Made by a program: the position numbers and the translations under genes. This document shows, piece by piece, positions 35,091 to 48,686 of a stretch of 64,000 bases of DNA. The stretch is taken from assembly GCF_020360975.1 (NCBI RefSeq), contig NW_025408670.1:248001-312000 (forward strand). Direction: 5' to 3'. Within the stretch, counting starts at the first letter, position 1. The number at the start of each line of letters is the position of its first letter. A model generated the notes under the pieces. That model saw only the letters and a list, made by a program, of their open reading frames with translations, had not been told where the DNA came from and did not search any database. Source of the stretch: Hirsutella rhossiliensis (taxonomy: Eukaryota > Ascomycota > Sordariomycetes > Hypocreales > Ophiocordycipitaceae).

Positions 35091-36971
35091 TGCGATTAGC
35101 CTCTGGGGGATGAACGGATCCGCAAGGGGGGACGCTGCGCCGTGCAGTTGCGCCTTTTCTGCCCGGGAGGAGACGGACATGGGCCCAGCATATAAGAGAG
35201 CATCCGAGCCTGGAAGGCGGAACGACATGAACGCCCACCCTGGGCCTATTCCGTTGTGCAGACGAGGGCGAATAGGGGAAGCACGCGTGCAGTCCAATCA
35301 CAAATTTGATGCGGCTTAGCTCACCGCTCCGGACGAGGAGATACGCTGGGGCGAGCCGTATATGGCGAGATGCAGTGCTAGCATGCGCTGGAAGCACAGT
35401 ATGTCCGTCCCATTGCATGCACACGCAAGCTCTACTACCGGAGACCCTGTCACGAGAAGTGTGATGCGACCCCAGGCGAAAGTGAGGCGGGCAAATGGCG
35501 ATGGGTTGTGTCTTTCATTGGCAGGCCCGCCTCACCATGCTGGCAGACGAGCGACTGAGAGGCGAGGAGGTTCGCAGCCCTCATGCGATGGAGCTCGGGC
35601 TGTCACGTCCCCCGGACCGGCGAGACCCTGGCCGGCATGCCGCCCATTAGCTGGGGAGTGGCTGGATCTCGCCAAGATGTCAGGAGACGCGCGGAGGAAG
35701 ATGGTTCTACTACTCATTCATCGAGCAGAGGCGAACGGCACCTGCTTGGATGCCCAGCGCAGCTCTCGGTCGCTCGCTTGCGGACATGTATGGCTCGCGT
35801 TGGGCTCCAAAGCCCAACGCATATACCCTGCTCGTGCAGCTGCTGTCCCGGGGCCGACTGACTGGCCGTCCTAGCTCGCTTTGATACATTTTATAAATTG
35901 TTTCGCAGCCGCCGATCGCCGGAGTAGGGCGTCGGGCCCCACGCCATCATTCGTCTTTCCTGGGGCGGCCAGTCGTCGGCGGTTGGCGGCCAGGGTTGAC
36001 TCGCTCCAGTCACCTGGGACCGGTGCGAGCCTTGCGGAGGACAACGCGGCAGGGAGATGGCTCGCCAGCATTGGAAGAAGCGGACGGCCTCGACTGCACG
36101 GGCCTCCCGCGGCAAATTAAGCACGATGGATCTCGACGATAGGGCGCGCCGCCGTTGCATGAAACAAACAAAGGTCCACGGCGGAAGGATGACCCCTGCG
36201 GCCGCTAGCTCGCCCGTTTTGTTCGACTCGCGACAGGGAAAACAAAGTAGGCCACTGCCGAAGCAGCTCGAGAGGCGGTGGTTTCTTCCCCTGACGCGTT
36301 GATTCTTGCCCGTCCCTCCGATGGCCGCCGGGTAATCCGCGGAAGGCCAGCTGGATGACCCTTTCACCGCGCGCATGTGCCTGCAGGGCTCGCACGTGAA
36401 CGTACATAATCGGTACTGTACCCTTGATCTGCTGCAGGCATCACGGGAGTACTCGCGTGCAAGTACCCTTTGCTGTGTTTGTTGCCCCAATCAGATGCCA
36501 CTGATGGTTGAGAGGGCTCCATTTGACATCAAGCGCGAACCGCGTCTCTGTCTCTTGTTGACACCTTGAAGACGGAAGCATACCTCAGCCGCGGGGCCGC
36601 GACATTCCAGACAGACACACTCTCGCTAGACTGTCCTCTCTCGTCCGCCACAGCCCGCCCTCGGCCGTGCTGCCTGTCAGCCTCCGGCCTCGTGCCTCGC
36701 ACCAAGCTTTTTGGCCCTGTCGTCATCTCCTCGCTCAACCAATCTCTCCCGCACCCTATCGGATAGCCTTTCCCGTCGCGCGAGGGAGGCGGGCAATTGA
36801 CACGGTCGGCGCCTTGATGGAGGCCTGGACCCGACACAACTTGCGACGTTGCCATCGCGTCTCCGGACCTCGTGCGCGCGACCTCTTACGCTGAGGCCCC
36901 GGCGCATTGTTTGCAGAGACGTCTAGGCTTCGAGGGGGCCGACTCGGGTCCCCGCAGGCGATCCGACGACC
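35091..36971. other. intergenic, includes the kinesin 5' leader
   Basis: About 1.9 kb between divergently transcribed genes. Frames such as 35362-35874 (plus) and 35891-36490 (minus) are long only because GC content is high; they have no motif and Arg/Ser/Pro-dominated composition. The last 400 bp are C/T-rich, as expected for a promoter and leader. Confidence 0.6.
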
Positions 36972-39900
36972 ATGGCGCCTGCCGGTGGCGGTAATATCAA
37001 GGTGGTGGTGAGAGTTCGGCCCTTTAACGGCAGAGGTATTGCTCCCGCCTCCATGGACGGCAAGCGCGATTAGGAGCTCACGTTTCGCAGAAATCGATCG
37101 CGGGTCAAAATGCATCGTCAGCATGAAAGAGAACCAGACCGTTCTCACCCCACCCGAGAGCCAGGGAGCACGGGGAGCCAAGGAAAACGGGGCCAAGACG
37201 TTCGCCTTCGACAGGTCATACTGGTCCTTCAACAAGCACGACTCGAGCTACGCTGGGCAGTCCAACCTCTTTGACGACTTGGGGAAGCCTTTGCTCGACA
37301 ACGCGTTCCAGGGCTATAACAACTGCATCTTTGCGTACGGGCAGACAGGTTCTGGAAAGTCGTATTCCATGATGGGCTACGGGAAGGAGGTCGGAATCAT
37401 ACCAAACATTTGCCAGGAAATGTTCAGCCGCATACAGTCGATACAGGAGGGTGACAAGAGCACCAAGTGCACGGTCGAGGTCTCCTACCTCGAAATCTAC
37501 AACGAGCGCGTGCGCGACCTGCTGAACCCGGCCACCAAGGGCAACCTCAAGGTCCGAGAGCATCCATCCACCGGGCCCTACGTCGAGGATCTCGCCAAGT
37601 TGGTTGTCGGCACGTTCCAGGAAATCGAGAACCTCATGGACGAGGGAAACAAGGCCAGGACGGTGGCGGCGACAAACATGAACGAGACGTCGAGTCGAAG
37701 TCACGCCGTCTTCACTCTCATGCTCACCCAAAAGAAGTATGACGCTGAGACAAAGATGGAGATGGAAAAGGTCGCCAAGATCAGCCTTGTCGATCTGGCT
37801 GGTTCCGAGAGAGCAACGTCGACGGGTGCGACGGGCGCCCGGCTGAAAGAGGGCGCTGAAATCAACCGCTCGCTCTCGACGCTCGGGCGAGTCATCGCTG
37901 CCTTGGCTGATTTGTCGACGACAAAGAAGAAGAAGGGCGCAAGCCAGGTTCCGTATCGAGACAGTGTTTTGACATGGCTGCTCAAGGACTCTCTCGGTGG
38001 CAACAGTATGACGGCTATGATAGCGGCCATCAGCCCCGCAGATATCAACTACGACGAGACGCTCAGCACGCTGCGGTACGCCGATTCGGCCAAGCGAATC
38101 AAGAATCACGCCGTCATCAACGAGGACGCCAATGCTCGCATGATTCGGGAACTCAAGGAGGAACTTGCTCTGCTGCGGAGCAAGCTTGGTGGTGGCGGCA
38201 CTGCTGCTCCCGGCAGTGCCGCGTTGCCTCCGGATGAGGTGTACGCCGAAGGCACCCCTCTGGAGAAGCAAATGGTTACCATCACCGGCCAGGACGGAAT
38301 GGTCAAGAAGGTGTCCAAGGCCGACATCGCCGAGCAGCTAAGCCAGAGCGAGAAGCTCCTCACCGACCTCAACCAGACATGGGAACAGAAGCTGCAAAAG
38401 ACCGAAGAGATCCACAAGGAGCGTGAATCTGCGCTGGAGGAGCTGGGAATCAGCATCGAAAAGGGCTTCATTGGCCTACACACGCCCAAGAAGATGCCCC
38501 ATCTGGTCAACCTCTCGGATGATCCCCTCCTTGCCGAGTGCCTGGTCTATAACCTCAAGCCCGGAACGACAACCGTGGGCAATGTTGACACCAATGCCGA
38601 TCACCAGGCAAATATTCGCCTCAACGGGACGCGAATTCTGCATGACCACTGCACGTTCGAAAACGGCGCCGACGGTACCGTTACGGTGATACCACGAGAG
38701 GGCGCATCCGTGATGGTGAACGGCAAGAGAATCGCAGTACCAAAGCAGCTGCACTCTGGCTACCGAGTGATTCTTGGAGACTTCCATATTTTTCGATTTA
38801 ACCATCCCATGGAAGCGAGAGCAGAACGGGGCGAAGTCGGCCAGAGCTTGCTCCGACAGTCGCTAACCGCCAACCAGATCCAAGCTCTGGACCGAACATC
38901 CCCCTGTTCCAGTCCGCGGCCAGGCCATGACCGGTCCGCCAGCAAGACCTCAGACTATGGCGACTTTCGGCCAGAATCGCCGTCCCTCTTTGCCCGCAAC
39001 GGCAGAGACTCGGATTGGTCCCTGGCCCGGCGGGAGGCCGCTGGTGCTATCCTCGGGACTGACCAGAATTTCGCGAGCTTGACGGACGAGGAGCTAAATG
39101 CCCTGTTTGAAGAAGTCCAGAGAGCGCGTGCTGAACGAGTTAACGTGCGAGAAGACGGCGAAGACTCTGAATCGGTCACGTCCTACCAGCTCCGAGAAAA
39201 GTACATGTCGACTGGAACAATCGACAACTTCTCACTTGATACTGCCCTAACAATGCCGTCTACGCCGAAGCAGGGGGAAGCCGAAGAGAAGTTGAGAGAG
39301 GCACGGGAAGAGATGCAAAGCCAACTGGAAAGACAAAAGGAGGAGTTTCAGGAACAGCTCAAAAGCGCGGAGGCCTCGAATGTCGAGGTGGAGGAGATCA
39401 AGCGAGAAAAGACGAAAATGGAGGCGGCGCTCCAGGAGCTCAAGGAGGACATGCAGAAGCAACTCAATCTACAACGCAAACAGTACGAAGACAAGATTGA
39501 GCAAATGGACCCGTTGAAGCGACCGAGGCCGAACCCAAAGCTCTCCGACGAGGAAGTCGAGCGTGCCAAGTCCGCCTTGAAAGTGTGGCGGGGCCGCCAT
39601 TTTGTCAAGATGGCCGAATCAGCCCTCCAGAATGCCGCCATTCTGAAGGAGGCGCAAATCATGAGCAACGAGCTCAACGAGAACGTGGTGTTTCAGTTCA
39701 CCGTCGTCGACGTCGGGCATGTCTTGTGCTCTTCCTACGACATGGTCCTCAACGGTCTGACGGGTGAAGGTGAAGATGCCGCATTGGAAGAGGCCCAGAA
39801 GCCCTGCATCGGGATCCGTGTCATGGACTACAAGAACAGTGTTGTTCACCTCTGGAGTGTCGAGAAGCTGCACGACCGCGTGCGCCAGATGCGCCAGATG

Positions 39901-42198
39901 CACCAGTACCTTGACCAACCCGAGTACGCCCAGCATCTGAGCCTCGACAACCCATTCGTGGAAACTTGCATGCCGTCATACACACTGGTTGGCGAGGCCG
40001 ATGTCCCACTCAAGGCCGTGTTTGAGAGCCGAGTCCAGGACTTTTCCCTCGATGTGCACTCGCCCTTCACGTCGCACGCCGTCGGCATCATCAAGCTGTC
40101 CCTTGAGCCGTCCCACGCACGAGCGCCCTCGAACACGTTGAAGTTTAATGTCGTCATGCGCGAGCTAATTGGCTTCGCAGAGCGTGAAGGAACCGAGGTG
40201 CATGCCCAACTCTTCATTCCGGGTGTCTCGGAGGAGGATGGAGTGACGACAACCCAGATGATACAGGACTTTGACGAAGGGCCGATTCGCTTCGAAAGCG
40301 TCCACAACATGAGCGTCCCGCTCTTTGCTCCCCAGGACGTGACGTTGAGGGTCGCCATCTTTGCCCACGTCTCGACAATGCACTTGGATAAGCTCCTCAG
40401 CTGGGACGACATGAGAGATGCGGGTCCCTCACGGGACGGTCCGAAGGGGACAAGAATCAGCGAATCGCAGTTCTTCACCCAGGAAAAGCACGACCTGCTC
40501 TCTCGAGTGCAAGTCATGGAACTCAATGAGAATGGCGACTACCAGCCAGTCGAGGTCACGCAGACTAGTGAGCTGGATACTGGCACTTTCCAACTACACC
40601 AAGGCCTGCAGAGACGGATCGTGATCAACCTTTCGCACAGCTCCGGTGACGCCCTGCCATGGGGAGATGTCACAGCAGTGCGAGTCGGAAAGATTCGACT
40701 TGTCGATTCGGCGGGCAAGACTCCAGACATGGGCGCCAACCAGCCAGACATTACTCTTAAGCTATCCTCGAGCCCCGTCTTCCGCGAGAATGCAAACGGC
40801 ACGAGGAGCATCACCATATTCGCGCAGTGGGATTCGAGCCTGCACAACTCGCTATTGCTCGACAGAGTAACTGCAGAAAAGTACCGCGTACAGATGACCG
40901 TTACCTGGGAGATCAGTTCCGAAAAGCTGGCCGAGCCGATGAGATTTGCGCAAAAGGTGTGCGTTCAGATTCTGTCGAGGACATTTGTTCGTCAGACGTC
41001 CGTCTTTTCTTCCCTGTTCCAGAACGTGAGATTTGTGCAGTCTTCAACGGGCATCTTCACCCTGACCATGAGGCCGGCCCCCATCAAAAGAGTTGGGGAC
41101 CTGTGGCGGATGAACAGTCGGCACGATTACGTCAAAGGTGAAGAGAATCTGACAAGTTGGGCCCCACGCGGAGTCTCGTTGGTGAGCGACTTTATCCTGG
41201 CTCGAAAGAAGAGAAGACGCATTGCCGAAATTGGCGTGATACAGACCTCGTTGAACAAGCTCGACGCCCCTAGCGCGAGACTGGTGGATTCCAGGCACGA
41301 AGGCCCTGAACCGGAGCCACTGCCCGAAGCGCGCTCCGTCTTACCAGATGACGATGACGACCTCCTCAACGATACCCCCGACACGTCGCAAGCGCCATCT
41401 ATCGATGAAGATGACAAATCCGAGGGGCAGCTAGAGGAAGTCACCCTCAAGGTGGAGGAGCAGGGGTCGCTCGCAGAGACACAGGAGTATGGCGCGCGGG
41501 GGGCCGAGTTGCTGAAAAGGTGCCTGTCGCTCTGGACCAAGTACCCCGACCCGTTGTCGAGCATTCTGAGTCCGGCCAACACGGCACCGCCCCGGAACGG
41601 CATCACGCCGGACTCGCCGCCCCCGCCCAGCCTCATCACGACCATTGTCCGAGTGCCGAAAAACCCAAAAGTGCTCAAAGGTGGCTACCTACTCGTGCCC
41701 AACAGCGATTCAACGCGATGGATCAAGCGGTTCGTCGAACTCAGGCGGCCCTACCTCCACATCCACTCGGCGACAGACGGCGACGAGGTGGCGCTGGTCA
41801 GCCTCAGGAATTCACGCGTCGACAGCCAGCCCGGCGTTCTCGGGATCCTCCACGGGCCGGCGGGCGAGGACGACGGGTCGCAGGGCCCCAACAACACCCC
41901 CGACTTTACCCCGGGGCATCGTCGCACAGGCTCGGGCAGGGTCATCTCGACCATCTGGACGGGCGCGGCCGGTGGAGGGGCGCCGTCGTCGGGCGGGCCG
42001 GGCCTCCAGCGCCTCAGCGAGCGGCTGCAGTCGGCCGTGTTTGCCATCTACGGGACGGACAACACGTGGCTATTTGCCGCGCGCAGCGAGCGCGACAAGA
42101 TGGATTGGATCTTCCGCATCGACCAGACGTATCTATCCAACAGCGAGAGTACGCCGAACAGCGGCGTCATGAGCCCGTACAGTGGGAGTCAGTACTAA
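36972..42198 (+). CDS. kinesin-3 motor (UNC-104/KIF1A type)
   Basis: Plus-end microtubule motor that in filamentous fungi carries early endosomes and vesicles. The exons are 36972-37035 and 37091-42198, with a 55-nt intron inside VRVRPFNGR-EIDRG; the product is 1723 aa. Motor domain 1-370 with P-loop GQTGSGKS (104-111), switch NETSSRSHA and DLAGSE (about 255). Neck and coiled coil follow, then an FHA domain (about 500-600), coiled coil rich in Glu/Lys (about 750-830), the KIF1B/DUF3694 region, and a C-terminal PH domain (about 1550-1705) for membrane binding. The full set and length are typical of fungal kinesin-3. The start was chosen because it supplies the first motor beta-strand. Confidence 0.96.
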
Positions 42199-45100
42199 GA
42201 AAACAAGCCGCTGGTTCGATTGGATAATAGTCCCCGGGCTACGACGTTGACGCACCCCTCATTTTTATTCCACGTTCCTTACCAAACACCACCATCCTCT
42301 TCCACATGGATGTGGTGTTTTTTTCCCCTCGTCTTCTCCCCACCTGTTTCTTTTGTCCACCCCGGAGACGACGGTGGCGGCGGCGGTTTTCTTAGACGAC
42401 CTTTAAAATTATATACCCCCGAGAGGAGAGAAGCGAGAGCAAGCGAAGAAGGACATGTGTGTGTGTGTGTGTGTGTGTGTGCAAGCAGGAGGATGCAGGG
42501 CGGGCAGTCCCCTTTGAATGGCGCTTGGAGGGGTTTGGCGCTCGCGTGGTGTAGACGTACAAAGATGCATGTATTCGTTGCACGGGAGCGTGCTTGGGTA
42601 GGGTAGCTTGCTTGTCCCATGGCGGGCAACTGTTTTTGCTGCGAGGCTAGAATGGAGGCACGCTTGGCTGATTGAGCGACGACTGTAATGCTGGAAATGA
42701 AGTGAATGACGTGCAATATCATGTAACCAAGTTTGGATGCCGAGTGTCATGAGCATTGTCGCCCACTACGCGGCCACTGTTGCTCAACTTTGCAGGGTGG
42801 CCCGCCACATTCTTGGCTCCCATTTCTACTCTCCCCAGCGGGCACCTCTTACTAGCAGCCAAGTCCCCCCAAGACTCGGGGGACCGGATCTTTGCCTTCC
42901 GTCTTCCCCTTTTCTAGAAGCAACCACGCACACCTAGATGCTTTCGAGAAGGAGATCAACAGGAACAGATAGCGCAGGAGCTGAACAGCAGCGCATCATC
43001 GCACCGGCTCTCTCGACAACGACTGGGGTCTCGACGCAGGGGAGAGGGGGAGACGTGGAGAAAGAGAAGGGTTCGCATCGCGGCAGGCAACCGGCAAGCT
43101 AAGGTTCCTTTGCCCGTCCACTCCGCATCATTGTCCGCGCTGCCGGGTTTCGTGTGCGCCGAAGAGACAAAATAGGAATAGAGGGCAGTGTAAAAAGCAA
43201 AGGGCGCAGAACTAAATAAAAAGCAAGTACAGCATGCGTACTCCGTACAGTACGTAGAGTTGGAGAGCGGGCCGGGGAGCTTGCAAAGAGGCACTAGGCC
43301 CGGCTCCCCTGCCGGCCGCGTTCCCAGGCTGCGGGTGATGAAAAGTCCGGGAAGGTAACATGGCGTATGGGGCGTGAGAAAATCCAATAAAACGACGCTA
43401 ATATCGTGACTTGCATTCGACGCGACCCTCTGCCGCCGACGACCGACAGCTCATGTACGGATACATTGAGCAGGTGACATGTGGTGAAAGAAAGAAAAGA
43501 AGTGTGCCGGGTAAAATGAAAGTGAATGACGTGTGTGCTTCCCGGTTTTATCGGATGAGGCTCCATCGTAAAATGGGCGAAAAAGGGGGGGGGAGGCCAG
43601 GGCCACGTCTTTGGCGGCGATAGGATGCTTAGAACCGAGCCATAGCATCAAAAATAGCCAAAAGAGGGGAGCGGCGGCAAGCAAGAGGACCTTGCGGCTC
43701 GCCTTACCTCCACCAACAAAACCCTGTTCCGAACGATGAGGACGGACCACGTATTCGGGCGGTGGGGGAGAGCCAAGGCATGTTCCGCAGTTGCAGGGTC
43801 GTCGAATTAAACACCGCCCGTTCATGGCGCTCCCGAGCCTAGCATGGAGACGGCCCGACCGTGAAACCGGGCTAGGCTCGTTAGTTCCCGCCTCTGCAAA
43901 CACCACCTGTTGGCGCATGATTGATGAGTCTCGTCCGCCTGTGCCTGTGCGCGCCAGTCTGGAAGTGAGGCCGATGGCCTGGCTGTTGGACGCCTCTTGC
44001 CATCCGAACGAGGTTCGGACAATCGCCGCTTGTCAGAGACGAGTGATCCTGCTCCCACTCGGCAGTTAGTAAACAGGTGTCAGCCGACAAGGAAAAAGGG
44101 TGTCCAAGACATGATGAGCCACGTCTCAATGCGACGCCTGCGGCATGCCATGTGCTCTCGATCAACCGCTCGGTTCGTATACATGCCAGCGCACGCCTTG
44201 CTCGTGCGTGCATGATGTCTTCTCAGCCTTCCACTCGCTGCTACCTCGACTCCGCGTACTGTGTACTTGCAGACCGGGAGAGAGTGTGGCGCAACCGCCG
44301 GGACGTGGTCAAGAACGGGCTATGTCCTGCTAATATACGTCAAGCAGGCTTTTCCGGAAGCGGCAGCCCTTTGTGTCCTCTTCAAGACGAAAAGCCCAAC
44401 CAACCGCGCAGGCGTTCCTTCTCGTGGTCTCCAACCCCCTGCCTGGGCCGCTGCGACGAGGCGAGGCCGCCGGATCAGCGTCACCCGCGATCGGTGCGGT
44501 GGGTACCGAGCTGTCGGGACCAGCAGCAGACAGCCCAGTCGCCGCCCGACATTTCGCCCTGTGCGGGACGGGTGGTCTGACATGCTGAAGAGTCAAGACA
44601 GGCGCCCACACCCGTGGGAAAAAAGATGACGAGTCAGTATCCGTACCCAGGGAAGGGGATGGCAAGCACACGCTTATTCCCCCCCCCCCCAAAAAAAGGA
44701 AAGGCAAATATGAGTCGTAATCCTCGTCCCCAGTCTCTCTTACCCACTGCCCTGGCTCGCCCTGGTGCAGTAACCCCATAAAAGCGGAGGCATGGATCTT
44801 GATTGTCGAGTCGTCGTGTGAAACCGAAAGGCATCGGAACGCGAAAGAGAAGTCTTTATCTGGTGACACGCCTTGCCAGCCAGTTGGAAAACTTGGCAAG
44901 CAGCCCCACAGGGCTCTCAGGCCGTTCTGGAGATTGGTGTCGAGGCATCTGACCCACGGCCGTCGCGCCCGCAGCGTAGCCGACGAGATGGGACGTCCAC
45001 AAGTGCTAGCCGCAGCCAACCACGCAAGGCCCGGGAGGGGAGACTGGCACTGCGCATCCCAATTACCAGGGGCAGCCGCAGAGTTTGCTGCCGCAGCCAG

Positions 45101-46688
45101 AGACGTGGCGCTGCTGGCGTTTCGTTTACCGTGAGCGACGCAGCCCGCCCCCAAGTTCCCAGTGTCCGAGATGCGGCACAATAAACCACCCCCCTGCGAG
45201 GTGATCTGGGAGTTCTGGCGTGATAATCCACATGCTCTGCACCAAGTGTGTCAGTCTTGGGAACTTGGGGGCCATTTTCTGGGGTGAGTGCCCCACGGAT
45301 AACCGAGACGACGGCCGCAGTCGGGGGTTGCGGATGCAGCAGTGGACTCTCGGGATGCTCCGTAGGACCGTAGCAACTCGGCTCGGTCCACGTACGGAGT
45401 ACACATGCTGCGTGCGATGAGGAGCCCCTCCAACTGTCCCGCCTGTTACACCAAGCGTCAGCCTCAATTAATGGGCAGCGTCTCGGGCAGGAAAAAAGAA
45501 ATGATGGCAACGAAGGCCCCGGGGCACGCTCAGGCCGCTGAGTATCCGTACAACGAGGCTAAAACATCAGTCCCGGTTTGACAGCCACGCCACCCGCCCA
45601 CACGGGACGGGCCCAACGTCCGTTTCTGACGCAGCGGCGGAGAGCTGGGGTACCAGATACTTGCGGCACAGTGCTGTCGACGTGCGGCAAGTATCCGACC
45701 CAGATAGCCGGGAGCCCCACGGGCTTGGGTTGGACGGAGCCTCTTGTTGCCCTTGATTCCAAAAAGGTACTTTCCAGGGTGCGTACTTCCTTTGGACAAG
45801 AGACTTTGTCGAGCCAACACTCTGATCCCCCCCGACCAGCGGCCCCCCCTCCCGTCACTCCTGGAGGAGATTAGCTGACCCAGCTCCCCGGGACCAGCCT
45901 GAGGCCATGGCCGCGGAGAAAGAAAGGAGGGTGGGGGGGGGGCAAAAACGCAAGCCAAGGGGGGCGCCAACCAGGCAAGCAGCCGGCATAAGTGTTCGTC
46001 TGAGGCACTGCCGAGAAATCGGAGAGGATACCTACTGCCGTAAAGTGTACATTCGCGAAGGCAGGCCTGGCCTGGCTGACTGAGCCCTGTCGGTGCGCCT
46101 GTCTGCGTGTGCATCAAGGCCCGAGGTGGAGCCAGACGGCTTGTTGGCTGGGTTCGTCTCTTCGCATGCGCTCGCGAGGCGCCGCCGTGCCGGTCTTGGG
46201 CGTGCTTGGTGTTTTTGTTGAACCCGTACATGTGTACCCGACCCAGAGGGCTGGCACCAAGTCGCAACAACGGCCGGCAGCCGAAGGCTGGCTGCTCGTG
46301 TAGACCAGCCCGCTGGACAACGTCGAACACACCGGATCATCCACCCGCGCAGCCATCGAGCCAAGAGGTCCTGTGAGGACTTCTTTTCATTTCCGGAGCG
46401 ACTGCCTGGCGTTAGACTTCTCCGGCCGACATCCACCCCCCTGCTGGACCGTGTCCTTGGACCGGAACTTCCCCGATCATTTTCCACTCACCTTGGGAGA
46501 GGGTCTCTGCTTGTCCGTCCAAGCTCCCTCTTGAATTCCTGTCCAAGTACTCGCCAGAGATTGGACGGCTGCGGGCGATCTCATGTGACGGCTCGCAATA
46601 TCCCGGGGACATCTACCCGACCAATGGACTTTGTCTGGCCGACTGGAAAGGCGCATCATCACTTCTCGACGAGCAGCTGGCGGCGGCC
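42199..46688. other. long intergenic region
   Basis: About 4.5 kb without a recognisable gene. It includes the kinesin 3' region, a GT microsatellite at 42456-42481, several homopolymer runs (for example C and A runs near 44680-44700) and moderately GC-rich DNA. Large open frames (44330-45181 and 45530-46330, both minus) have biased, motif-free composition and overlap others. The DNA just before 46689 is open in frame with the methyltransferase, so its 5' end could lie further left. Confidence 0.55.
42456..42481. repeat. GT microsatellite
   Basis: A pure alternating GT run of about 26 bases, about 260 bp downstream of the kinesin stop codon. Confidence 0.9.
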
Positions 46689-48128
46689 ATGGCGACTCGA
46701 CAGACGGCAAGCGGGGATGGCCCGGACAGCAAGACAAGCGTGGGCCTGCGGAACTTCCAGTTCACCTTCAACTGCTCGTCCATGTCGTGCGGATCGAGCC
46801 GCTGCATCGAGGCCGAGGTAGGTGCAGCGGTTCTTCTGGGCCCTGCCAGGCTTCTTGCATGTGCTGACGCGGCGATTGTGTTGTGCGATGGCAGGCGATG
46901 CCCGAGCAAATGTAAGTATCGACGGGTGTTGTCCGTCCACGGCGAGTGCTGACGGTCCGCAGAAGAGAGTCGTCGGTGTCTCTATCCGAGAGCGTGCAAA
47001 CCTTTCCCGAGGAGTTTGGGCGCACCTACCACGCTTATCGCGCGGGCTGTAAGAAGCTCCTTCCGTTCCCATGCCACGTGCAAGGCCAGCCTGACGTGCC
47101 CTTTTGCAGCCTACGCATTCCCCAACGACCTCCCAGAGCAAGAGCGATTGGCACTACAGGGCGAGGCGCTGAAGAAGCTCTTTGACGACAGGCTCTTCTT
47201 TGCCCCCCTCTCTCAGTCAACGCCCCCGCGGACCATTCTCGACGTGGCCACGGGCGTCGGCGACTGGGCCATTCAGATGGGCGACCTGTTCCCAGACTCG
47301 GAAGTCATCGCCACCGATCTGTCGCCCATCCAGCCCAAGCAGGTGCCCCCAAACGTCAACTTTTACGTCGAGGACTCGTGAGTGCCGCAAATCCTCACTT
47401 TGAGCCTGCCTAACATTTTGTCTCGCAGCTCGGACCCGTGGGAATACTCGCAACGGTTTGACTTCATCCACACGCGGGCCACGGCCGGTTGCTGGGCCTC
47501 GTTCGAAAAGCAAGTCGCCGAGCAAGCCTTTGCCACCCTGGAGCCTGGTGGCTGGTTTGAGTCACAGGAAATGGACAGCGTTGTGGCATGCGACGACGGG
47601 ACTCTGGACCCCGATGGGCCTATGGTCCGGTGGTTTCAAGAGCTGACCATGGCGGGACAAAGGTGCGATCGTTCTTTTGTGCTCGGCGCCACGCTCAAGG
47701 AGGTGTACGAGCGCGTTGGCTTCGTTGATGTGCAGCAGCGCATTTTCAAGATCCCAATCAATGGATGGGCCAAGGAGGAGCGGTTCAAGGAGCTGGGGCG
47801 CATGTGGGAGAAGAATATTGGCACGGGCCTGAGCGGCTTCTCTTTCAGACTGTTCAACCGAGCCTATGGCCGGAGCCCCGCTGAGATTGAGGTGAGCTTT
47901 GATGCCGAGCATGCTGCTTCTTGACGACGACTGAATGTGGCGGCGCAAGCCACTACATGGTCAGCTCCAACAACGCTTCGTCCCAACTGACAAGGTCTGC
48001 AGGTGTCGCTTGTCGATGTACGACGAGAGCTTTCCAATCCGCGAATACACGCCTATATGCCGATGTACGTCGTTTGGGGGAGGAAGCCATTTGCAGGAGA
48101 AGGCCCAATCCCCGCACCGAGCTTTTGA
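46689..48128 (+). CDS. LaeA-like SAM-dependent methyltransferase
   Basis: Class I methyltransferase of the group containing LaeA and many secondary-metabolism enzymes. The exons are 46689-46817, 46895-46911 (17 nt), 46963-47048, 47110-47377, 47429-47891 and 48003-48128, giving 362 aa. After a variable N-terminus come FGRTYHAYRAGSYAFPND and the SAM motif ILDVATGVGDWAIQMGD, then VIATDLSPIQP, VPPNVNFYVED and FDFIHTR, the order seen in LaeA relatives. The C-terminus has MPMYVVWGRKP. The start is uncertain: the frame is open upstream of the ATG at 46689 but without another convincing start. Substrate unknown. No biosynthetic genes lie next to it. Confidence 0.85.
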
Positions 48129-48686
48129 TACCCGAGACGAGGCAACCGTCCTCGACCAACCACACGGATACTGGACAGGGAAGAGGCGGGAAGAAGAAAT
48201 AGCCGGTTTGGAGTGGGCACAGGATAAGCAACGCAAGGACACGTATGATGAAACGTCGAAGCTGGCCATGTTGGAAAGAGACGCCATGCGGAAAAGATAA
48301 AGTCTTGGGGGTGAACAAGACATGAAGGCGTTTAAGGGTTGCTCAAAGCTGAAGTCAGGGCCTTCAAGGGTTCTCTGCGATCCGGAAACCAAGTCCCCGA
48401 AAGCAAACGAGGTGCTAAAGGAAACCTTGCGAGGGGACAGGGCAAAGCGAACACACCCGTTTTCAGCCTCAACCAGTCTCTCACGAGTGGTCCACGTCTG
48501 ATTGATGGCTTGAGGCCCTTTCTCGTCCCTCCAAGGCGGGACTCAGATAGGTATGATACATGGCAGGTTTGGCTCGAGTGGCATCTGCTAAGAGCAAAGT
48601 TAAGAATACAAAGTTGTCATAAATCCCCAGTCGCTCAGCCCTCACGGGCTTCATGTCGTTGCACGTTGCTTGGCTGCCTGGCCGCG
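48129..48686. other. intergenic between convergent genes
   Basis: 3' regions of the methyltransferase (plus) and the cupin gene (minus). No gene seen. Confidence 0.65.

Noticed and set aside
37216..38271. 351-codon open frame antisense to the kinesin motor domain
   Set aside because: It mirrors the coding strand of a highly conserved GC-rich gene; its composition (His/Leu/Val/Arg) is that of a shadow frame and it has no motif.
44330..46330. Two long minus-strand frames (283 and 266 codons) between kinesin and the methyltransferase
   Set aside because: Biased Arg/Pro/Ser/Gly composition, no domain, competing frames on both strands and homopolymer runs inside; more likely stop-poor GC-rich DNA.
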